Below are positions 63,462-64,000 of a stretch of 64,000 nucleotides of DNA, in pieces. Where the stretch lies: positions 3,596,001-3,660,000 of the forward strand of contig OY761541.1 in assembly GCA_963664625.1 (NCBI GenBank), in the 5' to 3' direction. Numbering within the stretch: position 1 is the first letter of the stretch; each line of letters begins with the position of its first letter. Made by a program: the position numbers and the translations under genes. This DNA is from CBDCFV01 sp963664625. GTDB taxonomy: Bacteria > Chloroflexota > Dehalococcoidia > Lucifugimonadales > UBA3495. The notes below the pieces were generated by a model. That model made no database searches and had not been told where the DNA came from. It saw nothing but the letters and a program-made list of their open reading frames with translations.

Positions 63462-64000
63462 TCAGATTTCTTCAACGTTGGCCTCGTTTTCGGCGTCGTC
63501 TATCACCGGGGTAATGTGCTCGATAAACGCCCGTAGTGTCTCGGCTATCTTTCCGGCGAATTCGTCGTTGAGGGCGATGGTTCCCAAGTCTACTGTAACG
63601 CCGTTTTCGGCAAACCGCTGTTCGGGGTGAATTTCAACCCCTTCGACGAGTGTTGCCAAGTCATTTCGTGCTCTGAACCAGACGTGCGCCTGCCATGAAT
63701 CCGCTTCCTGCTGTCTCGTTAGAACGACTTCATGGTACGTGCGACTATGTCTCCGACGACTCCAAGGAGGACGTGAATACCAGAATAGGTAATAACGGCG
63801 GTTAAAGCCGGACGACCCTGCCCACCGGCTTACCTTGTCGGGCATGATTTCATCCGGCAACCCTTCCGTAGCCAACTGTCCCACTTTTCTCAGGAAGTCG
63901 GTTACTGCGTCATTCTTGTTCCTTTCGTATGTCTCTTTCAGGTTCTTAGCAAAGTTGCTGCGACTTCCTGCCGACTCCAGTCGCGGACCTTCCCCGACGC
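63462..64000 (-). CDS. Partial gene of unknown function at the right edge
   Basis: The leftward frame is open from the window edge to a stop at 63462, giving about 179 residues without a start inside the window. The C-terminal half (DLATLVEGVEIHPEQRFAEN, FAGKIAETLRAFIEHITP) is acidic and probably alpha/beta; the N-terminal part (YERNKNDAVTDFLRKVGQLA, RRYYLFWYSRP) has no recognised motif. A resemblance to restriction-type DUF4268 ends was considered but not convincing. Function is unknown. Confidence 0.55.
   Translation of the reverse strand, partial: VGEGPRLESAGSRSNFAKNLKETYERNKNDAVTDFLRKVGQLATEGLPDEIMPDKVSRWAGSSGFNRRYYLFWYSRPPWSRRRHSRTYHEVVLTRQQEADSWQAHVWFRARNDLATLVEGVEIHPEQRFAENGVTVDLGTIALNDEFAGKIAETLRAFIEHITPVIDDAENEANVEEI

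Noticed and set aside
1..64000. CRISPR arrays and phage modules
   Set aside because: No regularly spaced direct repeats, cas genes, integrase, capsid or terminase genes were seen.

Overview
The window is about 64 kb of moderately GC-rich bacterial DNA, densely coded on both strands. No rRNA or other phylogenetic marker is present, so the host is inferred. The gene mix suggests a Chloroflexota of the Dehalococcoidia/SAR202 type: an archaeal-type fructose-1,6-bisphosphate aldolase/phosphatase, fused AccD-AccA, an aspartyl-tRNA synthetase with the non-discriminating signature, dodecin, a luciferase-like flavin monooxygenase, molybdenum hydroxylase subunits, a family III CoA transferase, a CitE-like lyase and many paralogous hydrolases. 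This is inference. There is no phage, plasmid or CRISPR signature, and the only transposon trace is a frameshifted IS1-like relic.

Left third (1-17 kb): housekeeping and protease functions. A TldD/TldE pair runs off the left edge. It is followed by an M24 aminopeptidase and an S49 peptidase, MazG, a VapBC-type toxin-antitoxin pair, a Lit/DUF1461 membrane protein, a FmdB zinc ribbon, a nucleobase permease fused to a kinase-like domain, a SufT-like/Mrp iron-sulfur pair, the AccDA carboxyltransferase, a GatC-like/amidase pair, a molybdopterin hydroxylase large subunit and dodecin.

17-27 kb: a five-gene signalling array (HK, RR, RR, REC-HK, RR with an extra domain), then an amidohydrolase, an MFS transporter, a SMP-30 lactonase and two small proteins of unclear function.

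27-54 kb: a catabolic region of small operons. It holds two thiamine-diphosphate enzymes, one with swapped acidic catalytic positions. It also holds a GMC oxidoreductase, a CitE-like lyase with a CaiB-type CoA transferase, the IS1 relic, the FBP aldolase/phosphatase, AspS, a YyaL-type thioredoxin-fold protein, a family 5 uracil-DNA glycosylase, a PanE-like reductase, DUF35/SDR/CMD genes, Uma2, a metallo-beta-lactamase hydrolase, a MqnA-like/MTHFR-like pair, a cell-surface metallopeptidase with a MYXO-CTERM-like tail, and orphan DppBC permeases.

54-64 kb: tRNA-His and tRNA-Arg, a YkgJ cysteine-cluster protein, a flavin monooxygenase, a DUF2182 membrane protein and a hendecad coiled-coil protein. 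These are followed by the medium and small subunits of a molybdenum hydroxylase with a MoaD-like sulfur carrier, whose large subunit is not adjacent, then Nudix, GNAT, HisA, HisH, a PduO adenosyltransferase and a gene cut by the right edge.

No single spectacular new system is evident. The best leads are the permease-kinase fusion, the thiamine-diphosphate enzyme with exchanged acids, the C-terminal sorting tail on the metallopeptidase, the tandem signalling array, the MoaD-like protein that continues past Gly-Gly, and the Mrp ATPase without its cysteine pair.
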